Shown in pieces: positions 39,801-51,193 of a DNA stretch of 64,000 bases. The stretch covers positions 60,903 to 124,902 of the forward strand of contig VWZS01002359.1 in the NCBI GenBank assembly GCA_013397075.1. Reading direction: 5' to 3'. The position numbers and the translations under genes were made by a program. Position 1 is the first letter of the stretch. Every line of letters begins with the position of its first letter. A model generated the notes under the pieces. That model searched no databases. It was not told the DNA's origin and saw nothing but the letters and a program-made list of their open reading frames with translations. This stretch comes from Rhabdornis inornatus (taxonomy: Eukaryota > Chordata > Aves > Passeriformes > Rhabdornithidae).

Positions 39801-40899
39801 CAGTGCCACAATGAAAATCTAAAGTATCTTGGCATGATCTGCCTTTCAGGAAAAGGACTGATCATCCGTTTCATATTAATGAAGGCAAGCTTAAAAGCTG
39901 GGCAGAATGTCTGGAACTTGAAAAGATCTGCAGTGAACAGAATAAAATAAAAATTGTAATCCTGGGCCCACCCCCAGTGAAAACAAAAGTGCTGCAGTAA
40001 ATTGTTCTGACTATGAGTCCAAACTGAAAGTAAACTATTTGTACTTCATTCTAGCTGAGGAATATAATCTGTGTTCAAAAAGGAAACATGGAAATGTAGT
40101 TTCTTTAACCTGCATGTTAATTGAGTCTTTTTCTGCTGTGAACAATGATGTTAGGAGAGGACTCAATGGTACTTTGGTTTCAGGATTAGAAAATTAAAAT
40201 ATTAATGTAATTTAGTATTATGATTATTAAGTGGCTTGGTCTTCAGGAAATATGAAAGGAGTTGCAAGCAATTCTGTGTAACTCATTAATTAAGTCCCAT
40301 TTAAAACAATCAGGCAACAATTTGTTTCGTGTTCAGGAAAGAAATTTTGTGGCCAGAGAAAAGAGATGATTATTTTCAGTAATTAATGATAATCTTGACC
40401 GTATGCAGGAGCTCCTTCAGGCGTGATAAAATGATTTCTGGCAGACTGCATAGATAAATCCCTATAAAGCTCCAGAGAAAGTTTTCATGAATTACACTAA
40501 ACTTTGGGGACATACCTCCCAGTTTAATGAAAAACCAACCCTCATTCTCAAGATATTCCTTTAAAAATCCTTTATACATATATTGTATTGATTAGTGAAA
40601 TTCAGTGTAAAATTAAACATTAGCAGAGTTGGTTTTACTCACTCCAAACACAACATGACCTTTCCTAAAAGTTGAAGTATTGCCTCTTTAATCTCCATCT
40701 GAAAAGACCTGTACCCAAAAATACTATTGAAAATAGTATTTATATCTTCATTAACTCAATCTGATTTCTCTTTCTATAATAAAATTCACCCAGTAGCAGA
40801 GCCCAAACACTAACCTGAAGGAGCTGTTTAGAAAGGCCTGGAAAAAAATGACATTTTGTTCCAATTCTCCCTTCTTGTTTGTCTGAAGCCTAGACTATC

Positions 40900-40965
40900 C
40901 ATGGCACACAGAGTCATAGACTGGCTTAGGCTGGAAGGGACCTTAAAGATCACAAAGATGGTTTT
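40900..40965 (-). mobile_element. Very short CR1 3' end
   Basis: Antisense tail: agagtcatagactggcttag, gctggaagggaccttaaag, atcacaaag. About 60 bp of an extremely 5' truncated CR1. Confidence 0.75.
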
Positions 40966-41724
40966 TCTGCTTATATTTCTGTCTTTCTCTTGAACACACA
41001 AAAAAATTGTGCTGGGGTTTGGTTCTCTTATTCCACTCACTGTCTACTGCAATGTTTGATGTTACAGCCTGAGCTGTTCCTGTTTCTCCATGGCATTACT
41101 CAGATATTCGTTCTACACTGATGTTCTCTTACCTGCTGGCAGGTATCAAAAATTCAGTATTTTATCTAGATTAGGTGTATTCTAATCATAAGGAATATCT
41201 GAAAACTATTCTGCCAATGTTCTGTTTTCTTTCTCACTATTGGTCTTTTCACCACTGATATTCCTTTTTCCAATACTTTATCTTGGTCTATCAATTTTTT
41301 TTTTAAAATGGGCTTGGACATTAAACCAGTTTCTTCTGACCTTTTCCCCTCACTTATCATTTTAAAGCTGTTTTTATCAGCCATAAAAGCCTGGATGTCA
41401 GAAGACAATTTTCCCAGATAGTCACATGGAATCCAACCTTTGGAAACCGTCTCTTTTAGCAAACATATCCCACTGGCAAAGTATTTCCAGGCCTGTTTTA
41501 ATGCTGATATTTGAGTCATCTGTTGTTCATCACTACATCATATGCCCTATCTCCCTCTGCACTGACAAGAAAAAAATTTAAAGTAGTCACTAAAATGAGA
41601 CGTAATTAACTCAAAAGTAAGTGATGGTGTTCCTAAGTTTTAGATACACTGCAAAATCAAACTGCTATGAAAGTTTGGTGCAACTCCTTGTAAAACAGGC
41701 AGATTCATTGCTAGTAACATTTAC
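40966..41724. other. Intronic DNA with a 117-codon unknown frame
   Basis: The minus strand at 41166-41519 is open for 117 codons and is rich in Lys, Ile and Ser. I recognise no family, and no splice sites or start context support it. It is probably a chance frame or an old element remnant between two CR1 fragments. Confidence 0.4.
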
Positions 41725-42205
41725 TGTCACAGGTTCAGGTTGGAAGGGATCTCAGGGATCATTTGGTCCAACCTTTTTGGCAGAAGTGTGGTCTTGAAAA
41801 GATGGCCCAGCACCCTGTCCAGCTGTATCTTAAAATTGTCCAGTATAAGGGAGTTCACTGCTTTCCTGGAGAGGTTATTACAGTGACTGACTGTTCCCAT
41901 TGTGAAATATTTTCCTCTTGTGTCCACTCAGAATCTCCCCAGCAGTACCTTGCAGCCATTTTCTCTGATCTTTTCCATGTGACTCCTTGTAAAAAGGGAA
42001 TCTTCATCTTCTTTGTGTCCTCCTTTAAATACCAGAACATGGAAATAAGGTCCCTCCTCAGCATTCTTTTCTCGCAGCCAGGCAAACACAAGTCTCTCAG
42101 CTTTTCCTAACGGGGTGGTTTCCTGTTCTGGGATCATCTTTGTGGCCCTTGTCTGGACCTTTCCCAGCCTGTCCACATCTTTTTGGCACAGGGCCACACC
42201 TTTAT
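41725..42205 (-). mobile_element. CR1 LINE fragment (RT end and 3' UTR)
   Basis: Starts with ggttggaagggatctcaggg and includes ttggtccaacc in the antisense tail. The minus-strand translation near 42110-42195 reads DRLGKVQTRATKMI, corresponding to the CR1 RT-end LERVQRRATKMI motif. Older and more diverged than the 12603 copy. Confidence 0.85.
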
Positions 42206-43573
42206 ATCAAAAAATAAATCATGGAGTTGCAAGATCTGCATTGAAATAAAAAATCCTTTATATAACAAGAAGTCTGTGTTTTGATTAATCCTTGCAACTT
42301 TACATACCTCACTTCATCTTTATCACTGCCATTATCTATGGAAACCAAGCGTTGCTCCAAAGACCTATGGAGGTTATTTTAGAAGACCTGATTATTTCAA
42401 ATTAATTGAAATCTATTATATTCCATTTTGGTGGGGAAAAAAGTCAGTCTGGACTGTTTCTTACATTTTAAGGAGCTCTGGGCTCCTTCAGAAGTCGTTC
42501 ATTTTGGATCATCTCTTTGCAGAATGCTCATTCATGTCATGGCCAAGACACACTCGAGAGGATACAAGGCTCTGCAGTGATTATATAACCTCTCTTGGCA
42601 GAAGGTTTTCTAATCATGAAATGACCCCACAAGTGAAATTTTGGTTTCAGCTACCAGATCACCGCGCAAAGCACAATATGTAGAAGAAAGGGCATGAAAG
42701 CAGCAAGCACAGCCTCCTGAAAGAAGGGGGAGGGCCACCGAAAGGCAAAGAGGAATTGATGGAGCTTGAGCTTGCAATAGCAGAGTGGAAAGCAGGGGAA
42801 TGCAAAGTATCCCTGGAAGTTCTGGAACACTGCACCTAAACTAGATTTCTTTAAAATCAATGAAGAAACATGCTCAATGCAGGAGTCACTGGGCTATCCC
42901 ACAATGCTTGAGCTCAGAAGAACAATGTCCTTAAAAGCTCGTTCATTTCAGATTTACTGTAGTGTCATTGTGCTAATTTCAACAAAGCAATTTTCAACCA
43001 GCAATCAAGTATACCTACTTTATGTTAATGTAGATTTGATTAGCTGGCTTTCAGGATCTCTCTCTGTGTTTCTAGGAAGGACTGAAACTCTTCTATTTTC
43101 TTTCCTCAGGCATCCTTTCCAATCTAATTCATATTTGACAAATGAGATGAGAAACCAATTGTGTGTAGTATCCACTGTATAATGACCCACAAAGTTCCTA
43201 AAACAGTTATGCTTGCTCCAGAGCAGTTATTCAGGATTCTGTACACAATTCTTTGGCACTGTTCCACCTGGCCAAGCGCCACAGAAAACATGGCTCTGTA
43301 AAACAGAGGCAAACCAAATGGGATGATGAATCTGTGCTCGTATCACTTCTGAGTTGCCTTCTATCCTCCAGTCACAAACAAATCAGGATTTATTCTGACC
43401 TTTCCCACTGTATTTAGGAAAACAGGAACGGAGCAATATTGAAAGCTCAGATTGTTCAACTCCTACAAACCCCAGGAGGGTACCCTATGCCTGTACCATT
43501 CCCATATCCATTGCCTTAAGGAGATTTTAGTGCCAAGTTTGAATTTCTCAGGAATTGAGAGTGCGTTCCTTAC
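42206..43573. other. Intronic DNA next to exon 7, nothing recognised
   Basis: No repeat family or extra exon recognised on either strand. Confidence 0.5.
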
Positions 43574-43796
43574 CTCTGCCTTGGCATGCGGATGAGGGGC
43601 TGTTTGTGGCACCTCTTGCTCAGGCTGAAGAGCTTGTGCACCGTTCTCTGGGCCTTGAGGAAGAGTTGCTTCATGCTGTTCTCCAGCTGCTCGTAGCGGC
43701 GCTGGAAATTAGAATCCATTGTCCACAAATGCATCACAGCAGATGTGTTCAGGAAATAATTCATAGGCAGCCTCTTCATAAATAATTTGAATTCAT
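43574..43796 (-). CDS. BRINP3: BRINP3 penultimate coding exon (exon 7)
   Basis: This 223-nt exon carries two bases of a split codon (AT, expected to complete Asp), 73 full codons and two bases (AG) of the Arg codon completed by the last exon. The peptide runs from EFKLFMKRLPMNYFLNTS through a basic, probably helical stretch (MKQLFLKAQRTVHKLFSLSK) to RMPRQ. It closely matches the BRINP3 segment between the MACPF/cysteine part and the C-terminal region. The acceptor is attttgttttttcag and the donor is AG|gtaagg at 43573-43572. Upstream phase is 1 and downstream phase is 2, the latter agreeing with exon 8. One Asn-Thr-Ser sequon is present. Differences from the human protein as I recall it are conservative (for example Ile to Val in VMHLW). 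Exon number assumes the usual eight-exon BRINP structure. Confidence 0.94.
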
Positions 43797-44103
43797 CTGA
43801 AAAAACAAAATTAATAGTCTTTAATTACGCAACTATGGTTATTCTCGCAGTAGAAATTAACTTATAATTTGTTTTTTTTCTTGTACCAATTTTCATAAAA
43901 TCAATATTTTGAAATTTTAAAATTGAGCATTTTAACTCTTTCAAACTAGAAAGGTGACTACATTTTTATTGGCAATATCAAATAAAGCCAGCAAAATCCA
44001 ATATTCATATAATTTTAAAATTAATATTAATGCAAATACAAGCATTGTCCTTATTTCTCAACCTGGACAATATGAAGATTAAATAAGAATCAGAGTTTCT
44101 CAC

Positions 44104-44118
44104 CTGCAAATCTGGGAT
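44104..44118 (-). CDS. BRINP3: Candidate 15-nt in-frame microexon of BRINP3
   Basis: On the minus strand the sequence reads atttgctttcag, then ATCCCAGATTTGCAG, then gtgagaaac. This is a complete acceptor, a 15-nt segment ending in CAG, and a strong gtgaga donor. A ttaac branch-like motif sits about 20 nt upstream of the acceptor, and two TGC motifs lie between it and the acceptor. The intron entering exon 7 is phase 1. If exon 6 ends in G, inclusion would therefore read Asp-Pro-Arg-Phe-Ala and return to Asp-Glu-Phe-Lys without a shift. Only about 307 nt separate it from exon 7. TGC motifs near the 3' splice site and frame-preserving lengths are known traits of SRRM4-controlled neural microexons. 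I do not remember these residues in the canonical human protein, so this would be an alternative exon. No transcript evidence is available; chance splice-like matches do occur in long introns. Confidence 0.42.
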
Positions 44119-46022
44119 CTGAAAGCAAATGTGCAGTTAATGATCAATGTTTATTGACTCATTTGAAAGACATCAGAAACTATCTTAAAGGAAGTATATT
44201 CCAATACTTAGGACATGCAAGTAAATGTGATTTTACCGGACACTTCTCATATATATGTTATTTCACAAGCCATTAAATTAGACTTTCAAGTATTTACAAT
44301 TAAAATGGAGCCTTTCAAAGCATTTTATGCTACTTCAAAATTTTATGAGACTTCAAAAATGGTTCCATAACTTCTTTTTGACTCTAAAGTGGTGGAAAGG
44401 AGTACTTCAATCACAAGGTCATTGTTACTCTGAACATGCCATGCTTTGTGACTTGTTCTGATAGCTAGGTCCTCACAAGATATGTAGAAAGAATCTTATT
44501 AACAGAGTTTTATTAATCAGGGAGTCTGTTTCCATAAGTAGAACAATTTATAACTTCTGAACCTAAATAAACTTCCATTAAAAGGGCTCCAGATACTGGG
44601 GAAATACGTGAGAATGAGTGGCACACTTGAATGCACATGTTTATCCTTTTTCTTTCTTGTTTTTGTGTATCAGTATGTTTCCCTGTCTGCCTATGGTAGG
44701 ACTCACAGCTGGTCTGTGGGCCAGAGAGGGTTAGTGAACAAGGTTTGTTTTTGAAAGGTATTCTCTGACCAAGGCTGCTGGCGTGGAGACCAAGAAGAGA
44801 AGGAGGAGGAGATAAGAAGGAAAGAAAACTTGCAGCTGGGAAAAGTATTTTTAGAAAAGTCTTGGGAAAAAACAGAGGTGGAGGGGTTTTCCACCAATTG
44901 ATCATTATGTTGAACCAATTAATAAAATGTAAACTTTGTAGAGGGTGTAAAAGACAGCATGCTGTAGTAATAAAAAGATATTAGCCTTCTGAAATGTAGG
45001 TGTCCTTTTGTATGTTGTGCCTGCCTCAACTCCAACACCTGCCCTCCTGCCTGTTGCTCTCCTTCCACCCTTCACAATCCATTTTTTTCTTTCAGCTTGC
45101 TCCTGCAATGAAGTCACCCATCCCACAGTTTGGCTTTCACCCTGCCAGCTGCTCCTTTTGGATAGTCTACATTTCAGCAGGCTGTGTGAAAGCAAAGATC
45201 CCACTGCCCGAAGTAGCCTCCCTCTTCAAACAGAAATAGTCATAATATTTAACATTGGTGTAATTTTAGGTTGCTCATGGAAGAGGGTTGATTGGGGAAA
45301 ATGTCCACTCACATCAAAGAATACTCCATCAAGATCCTTTTTCATAAGTCTTTTGGCTTAGCTTCAGTTTAGGGTTTTTTAACAACATTTTTACAAAAAG
45401 CAGGCAAAAATATTTTGGTTTTTATGGATGGAGAAAAAAAGATCTTTTGTAAATAAGCTGTATTTGTGGCTCTTGACCACATCCTGAAGGACATAGGACG
45501 GTGATGGAATACCGTCCCAGAAGTCCCAGTTCAGTGGAGTATTTTTTGTGATGGGTGAAGACTCATAACAGAACAAAAAGCATTGAAAGCTCTCCTGGAA
45601 AGTAGAAAATGAAAATCAAGGGGCAATGATGATGATTTTGTATTTAACGAAGTGTTTTTAATAATCCCTCTGGGAATGTATTGCTCATTTTGCCCTCATG
45701 CCTTCCTCTTTGGGTATGAGTTATTCTCCCATGGAGGACAGTCCATGTGCTGTCCTTGGGGCGTGAGGGAAAGGAACTGTTTATCTTATCAACTATTTGG
45801 ACCCTTTTATCTTTTGCTTTTTCCCTTCCTTAATTCTGTCTAAGCTGGTTTTTATCCTCTGTCCAGCAAGAATGTCCATTCCTGGGTGTACAGATAACAA
45901 TTTGAATTAATGAGAATAATTAATAAATTCTATATTACCAGTTGAGCATCTCTATGAATCTTAGTGTAGATTTGGGATAGACAGTTCAATTTTCTCCTTC
46001 CCAAGAGATAATTATTCCTTCC
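44119..46022. other. Intronic DNA upstream of the candidate microexon
   Basis: AT-rich. The 60 bases next to the candidate microexon hold the branch-like and TGC motifs described there. C+T-rich stretches near 45000-45200 have open frames without recognisable products. Confidence 0.5.
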
Positions 46023-46180
46023 TTAGAATTATAGAATAATTTGAGTCAGAAGGGACATTTATAGTCTAACCCCCACTGCGATGAACGAGACACCCTCCAC
46101 TAGAATAGGTTGCTCAGAACCCTGTCCAACTTTACCAATCTCTGATTCCTTGTTGGAAATGACATAGCTTCCTATTTAGT
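46023..46180 (-). mobile_element. Diverged CR1 3' fragment
   Basis: Antisense CR1 tail and module: gaattatagaataatttgag, tcagaagggacatttatag, gagacaccctccactagaat, aggttgctcagaaccctgtc. Old copy. Confidence 0.78.
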
Positions 46181-47712
46181 TTTAAGTAACTTTAGTCATG
46201 ATTTGTTCACCTTTGCCAAGGGGGGAGAAGAGCTGGGCTCTGTTGTTGGCTTAATCTTTAAACCACCAAGGCTTTGGGTCTGGCTGGGCAGAGCCTGATA
46301 AGCTTCAACAAACAAAAAGGAGTTTTGGAGGTCTGGAATTTTAAAATTTACGTGTTGGGAATCTAGAAGATATGGAGGAGGTAATCAGACATTACTGCCT
46401 GGCAAATTTGGAGACACCCTCTCTGAGAAAAGAATGTTAAGGGAGCCACAGAACTGGACCAAATGAGCATGAAAGGCAAAGTGATCAATATCCAAAAGAA
46501 GATCACACACAAAACTAATGAAAATAATTGCGTAATGTAGAACCAAAGAATTCTTTGTCTTCTATAAATGTATATTAGGAGAAAAATCTTGTAGTGGATA
46601 TGTGTAGTTGGAACGATTTCCAGCAGACATCCTGGCCAGAATAAGTGGGTGCCTAACTCACTGAGAGCTCAAAGTCAGTGTTAGAGAGTTTTGTTCCTTC
46701 CCAAGCTCAGTGACATCCTCATGCTGCCCTTCCCAGCCCTCAGTCCCTCCCAGGTCTGCACTGAAGGTATGACAGAAGGTTTTGTCTGGCTTGTCTAAAG
46801 GCACCACAGTACCATTGGCTTGGTAAAGCCTTCCAAGTCTAAAAACTTAAAAATATTAAAAGTGGTAGTTAAAAAAAAAAAAATTGATAGGAAATAAGGC
46901 TAACTGAACTGATAGAAAGTATGTCCTTTACATCTTTGCACAGATTTGCAGCGTGTAAAAATCAGACAAGTTCTACCATATTTAGGGGACTGAGGGCATA
47001 TATGTATATAAATATATACTCTGACACTAATCTCTGAGGAGATTAGATCCCAAAGCCACATTCCTGACTACCTGCTTAATTCCTGAGGTCTCTTTTCCCT
47101 TCTGTTCCTCTGGGGCACTGGTATATCTCCTTAAAATGAGCTTCATGATGCCAAAGCAAAAGGAACTCCCTCAGGAGACAATAGGCTCAGACGATATCTT
47201 TTCAGCCCTCATATTGCTCTAACCACGTATTTAAGGAACGCTGTCACTTTGCTGTCCTCTGCACTAATCTCTACAGCTAACAACTGCTCCATGCAGTGTT
47301 TAGAAGTGATAAGGAAGGTTTCCGCTCCTCTACTTGCAATGCAACAGCATTTCCAATAAGAAAATGGTTTTTTCTCCCTGTAATAAACATCATCTTTGAC
47401 TACCCTTGTGCCCTGTCTGATCCTGCTAATGAGTTCCATAATGCAGGTGAAGGAGAGACAGAGATAAAATGAGCATGGTTACATAGTACTTGCTGCATTA
47501 AAAAAAAAAAAGAAGAAAAAAAAAAGAGAAGATAATGTGGCCATATCTTAAACAGACACATTTCATGATCTGTGAAACTACAACATGAACTCCTAACACT
47601 GAGAGATGATTAAACTATTACACTCTAATCAACACACAGTGCCAGCCATTCCTGAGGATTAACAGCCAGTATTACAGTCCCAGAGGCCATAGAAATGGAT
47701 ACCTTAATTCAT
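46181..47712. other. Intronic DNA, nothing recognised
   Basis: Ordinary AT-rich intron with an A-run near 46870 and the A-rich tract at 47499-47530. Confidence 0.5.
47499..47530. repeat. A-rich tract
   Basis: Two A runs separated by g and gaag. Could be a retroposon tail, but no body is recognisable. Confidence 0.7.
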
Positions 47713-47805
47713 AAAATCAGAGAATATCCTGAGCTGGGAAGGACCCACAAGGATCACCAAGTCCAACCCCTGGCCCTGCACAGGCCAGCCTCAAAAACCA
47801 GACCA
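47713..47805 (-). mobile_element. Short CR1 3' end
   Basis: Antisense tail: aaatcagagaatatcctgag, ctgggaaggacccacaagga, tcaccaagtccaacccctgg, ccctgcacagg. Confidence 0.82.
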
Positions 47806-50099
47806 TGATTCTTGATACCACATAAAATCTGATTACAGAACTTCTTTCTTCTTCTTGTATTTTCACGTGGGTAGTACATGCAATACAATTTTATATATTC
47901 TTAACTAATTGCAAATAAGGTAGGAAAGGTAAGACATATGCAGTGGTGGGTCAAGCAAGTTCATTTTCTGGCTGGCTGTGTCTCTTTTCACTTCCCCTTT
48001 CCTCCAGGTAAATCTTTCTTGTGTCAACAGTGCCTGGAGATGGAAATGGCATCCCATATTTCAGTGGGAAAGAATAAATGAGAAATATCATAATGGGAGC
48101 AAATATTACTGCGGAAATCAGATGAACATCAGACATATTTAGGCTGTGACAAATACCTAGAGCTGCAGAGATGTACCTTGGATCCTCAGTTACCACTCTG
48201 CAGACAGAGCTGGCAAAGGCCAGAAAAATCCAGGAAGCCTCAGCTGAGGATTTGACAGTGCTCTGCTACAAGGGAAAAGGGTGCCTGCTCTCTGTTGGAA
48301 GAGAACAGGAGCCCCGATCTCTCTGCTGTGAGCATTTTGATTTCCCCTGGTATTTTGCTACAAGGCCTGTACAAGACTGTCCCACCTACACAGCACACTT
48401 CTGGTTTTGTTTCCACTGAGGCTGAGTGGTTTGTGGAATTTCTCCAGGCTGCCAAAATTCTTGGGTTGGCTTGTTTCCTAAGATCCCTTGTGGAGGATCT
48501 TTGGAAGCACCTTGGAAGTCAATGGATTTATATCTGCTTGGGGATTCAGAAGGCCAGGTTATTAAAGGCACTGCAGGCTGACATCTGACAGCAATGTCAT
48601 ACTGGAAATAGGGAAATACCAAATTTCATCACTGAACTTTTGTGTCCTATTTCCTTTAGAGTAAACATAGCAAGTCCACGACTGAGCTCTGAAACTGTCA
48701 TTCCCTAAATTTTCTTTTAAATCATATAGGCACTGTTTCCCCAGTCAGGGTAACAGAGATTATCTCAGGACTAAGGACGTTGGAACAATCTCCTCCTCAC
48801 AGTGCTGACATGCTCTGCACAGAGGCAGGGAAGAGCCTGACCCTCTGCAGTCAGGACAGCAGGAGCAGGGGGATGAAACAACTCCTTTAAGACATGGCTT
48901 GTGTCTAGGGAGGTCTCAGTGATGTGCTTATGGAACAACAGAAGTCCTCAGTAAATAGGAAAATTAAAATTTGACATGGATTTCTATCAAAGGAAAGAGA
49001 ATTCTGGTTTTTTTTTCCTACTGGTTCATATTATTATATTTATGGCTGAAATTGATCACAACATACATGTGACAATAATTAAGTGAGGCAAAAGTCTACA
49101 TAAAATTTAGGAGAACATAAAGCACAGCTTGATAAGAATCTGCATTTGGTGACATGCTAAGAAAAAAATTGTTTCATAGCAAAGTAACCCACAAGAAATT
49201 TCAGCCACCTTCTCTCAGTCTCCAGTAATGGCAGTTCTGGGGAGACGACATTCCATCAAGCATTATTCTGTTGTGTAATTTAATGTCATATTTTCTGATG
49301 AGCCATTTTACCTATAATGAAATAATATAATCTTATAGAAACAAAACCTTTAGCATTGGAAATTACAGCATAGTGCTTCAGTAAATATATAGTCCTGTCT
49401 AATTGTGGATTACATCGTCTACCCAAAATCAATTTTAGTTTTTTTAAACAACATTCAAACCCTGAAAAAGCAATTATGTTTTCTGGGCGAAACCAGCCTG
49501 ACAATAACTGAAAAAAATGTAAGAATCTTTTGTTGACTGAAACATACTATTCAAAATTTTATATAGTCTATGTATTTTCTATTATTAATAAGGATTTGGA
49601 TTATAGAGGTTTTTTTCATTTAAGTTCAGTAAAAATATGTATATAGGAGAAAACTCCTTTTTACATAACATCATCATGTCAAAATCTACTATTAGAGACC
49701 AATTGTAATGGGCTGTTTTGTCATTTCTCTAAATGAGCCTCTAAGGAAACATTTTTTGCCCTTAAAAATCTGTACATCTGTCATTTGTACACACATCCTC
49801 CTTTTTTTTAATCAAGTTCTTTAACTTGCTCTAGCGGTATTAAAACTGTTCATCTTTGGCTCTAACAAAATGTTACAGTGGGATTAAGGAAAATTGACAA
49901 AAATAACTGGTCTTTAATGCATGAGGGTGTGATTCTGTCTGAACAAACAATGATATAGTCTGATGTGCTGGCCCAAGTCAGACCACTTCAGACAACTTCT
50001 TGTTCTCCACTGCATTTCCTCTTTTTTCACTCTCATAATGAGAACTGCAAATGATCACTCCTCTGTACAAAGTGCTGCTGCTTTAGGAAGATATCTCGC
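47806..50099. other. Intronic DNA, one GC-richer patch
   Basis: 48170-48600 is GC-richer and open on both strands (97 codons plus, 78 codons minus) with no recognised product. The remainder is AT-rich and unremarkable. Confidence 0.45.
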
Positions 50100-51193
50100 T
50101 TCTTAAACCAGAGCTCTGGGATAGATGTTAAGCCAGCCTTGGTATTTCCTTGGGCAGCCTGTAGTCCAAGGAGAGATGGTCTTGTGCTTCAAGCAGGTCA
50201 ACTCTGACATCAGATTAACCTTCTCAGAGCTTGTTCCAGTCCGGATTTGGAAACTGCTGCAATCAAGGCTCAAGTGCCCTCATGGGGAATAAATTTCTCC
50301 ATATATGCAGTGTGAACCTCTCTCATTTAACTTTGTGCCTGTTGTCTCTTCCCGTACAGAGCCTGGCTCTCTCTTTCACCTACCTGCAGTCGAGGTGGCT
50401 GCTCTGATTCCCTGAAGTCTCCATGCCCAAGGCTGACCAACCTTCTCCTCTCAGGGCAGCTTCTCCAGCCCCCACCTCTCTGAGGACATCCCCAACCACA
50501 CTCCAGGTTGCTGATGTCTTTCCTATACTGTAGAGCCCCAAACTGGATCCAGCATCTGAATGTGGTCTGGAAAGTACTGAGGCTAATCCCCTCCTTGATC
50601 TCCTGGTCCCTGACCTCCTTTGTATCAGCCATAATGTGTCAGGCCACGTTGTCCTCTGCCCCAGGAACTGTCCTGCAGAACTGCTTCTGTCCAGGCAGAT
50701 CCAGCCCCAGCTGATGCTCTGCCTGTCCAGAGCAGGATTTTTCTTTTTGCATTGTTGAACTTCACCAGGTTCCCATTTTCCTGATTCACCAGCTTGTCCA
50801 GGTCCTCCTGTATGCCAGCCCTGAACTTGAAGATTTCTGCCTCACTCCCTCAAACTGGCAACATCTGCGAACTTGATGAAAGTGCACTTTCTCCAAGTCA
50901 TTGTTAAAGAAAGTAGAGAGAACAAGTCCTGGTACAGACCTTGGCTGTATCTGGGATAGGCCCTGGCTGTATTGCACTTGCCACCAGTTTTCAGATAGGA
51001 TGTGTAACCTTCTAACCCTGCACTCTGTCTCCCACAACGTTCTGGTACCCAGGGTAAGACACAGTGCTGTGGATGGAAGGACAAATAGATGGGTAAAAAT
51101 CCATCTGTGTGACCAGGTTCCATTTGTAGAGCCTTGCTAAAACTAAAGTAAATTACACCCATTGCTCTCCTCTCGTCCATAAGTCAGCATTTT
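50100..51193 (-). mobile_element. CR1-type LINE, 3' part (RT domain to UTR)
   Basis: Minus-strand translation near 51120-51180 gives DERRAMGVIYFSFSKAL, matching the RT core motif of CR1 (…VIYLDFSKAF). Near 50860-50950 it gives FFNNDLEK and IKFADVAS, corresponding to FINDLD and SKFADDTK around the catalytic region. The usual Phe-Ala-Asp-Asp motif has lost an Asp. Several frameshifts are present. It is the downstream half of the element resumed at 52225. Confidence 0.75.

Larger units (their letters stand above)
34326..40899. other. Intronic DNA with minor tandem repeats only
   Basis: AT-rich. Apart from the listed microsatellite (34951) and 15-bp minisatellite (36801), I recognise nothing. 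A possible GC-richer stretch at 34490-34700 may be an old repeat. Confidence 0.5.
6535..43573 (-). other. BRINP3: BRINP3 intron 7 (about 37 kb)
   Basis: The intron runs from donor gtaagg at 43573 to acceptor gttgcag at 6535. It has GT-AG ends and phase 2. It is AT-rich and holds CR1 fragments, microsatellites, a duplicated assembly block and an N gap, listed separately. I see no other exon with coding character and matched splice sites in it. The length includes any false duplication, so the true intron may be about 2.8 kb shorter. Confidence 0.9.

Noticed and set aside
46815..46845. Minus-strand text resembling a TWKA motif, considered as BRINP3 exon 6
   Set aside because: A stop codon immediately precedes it and neighbouring residues and splice sites do not fit the expected exon.
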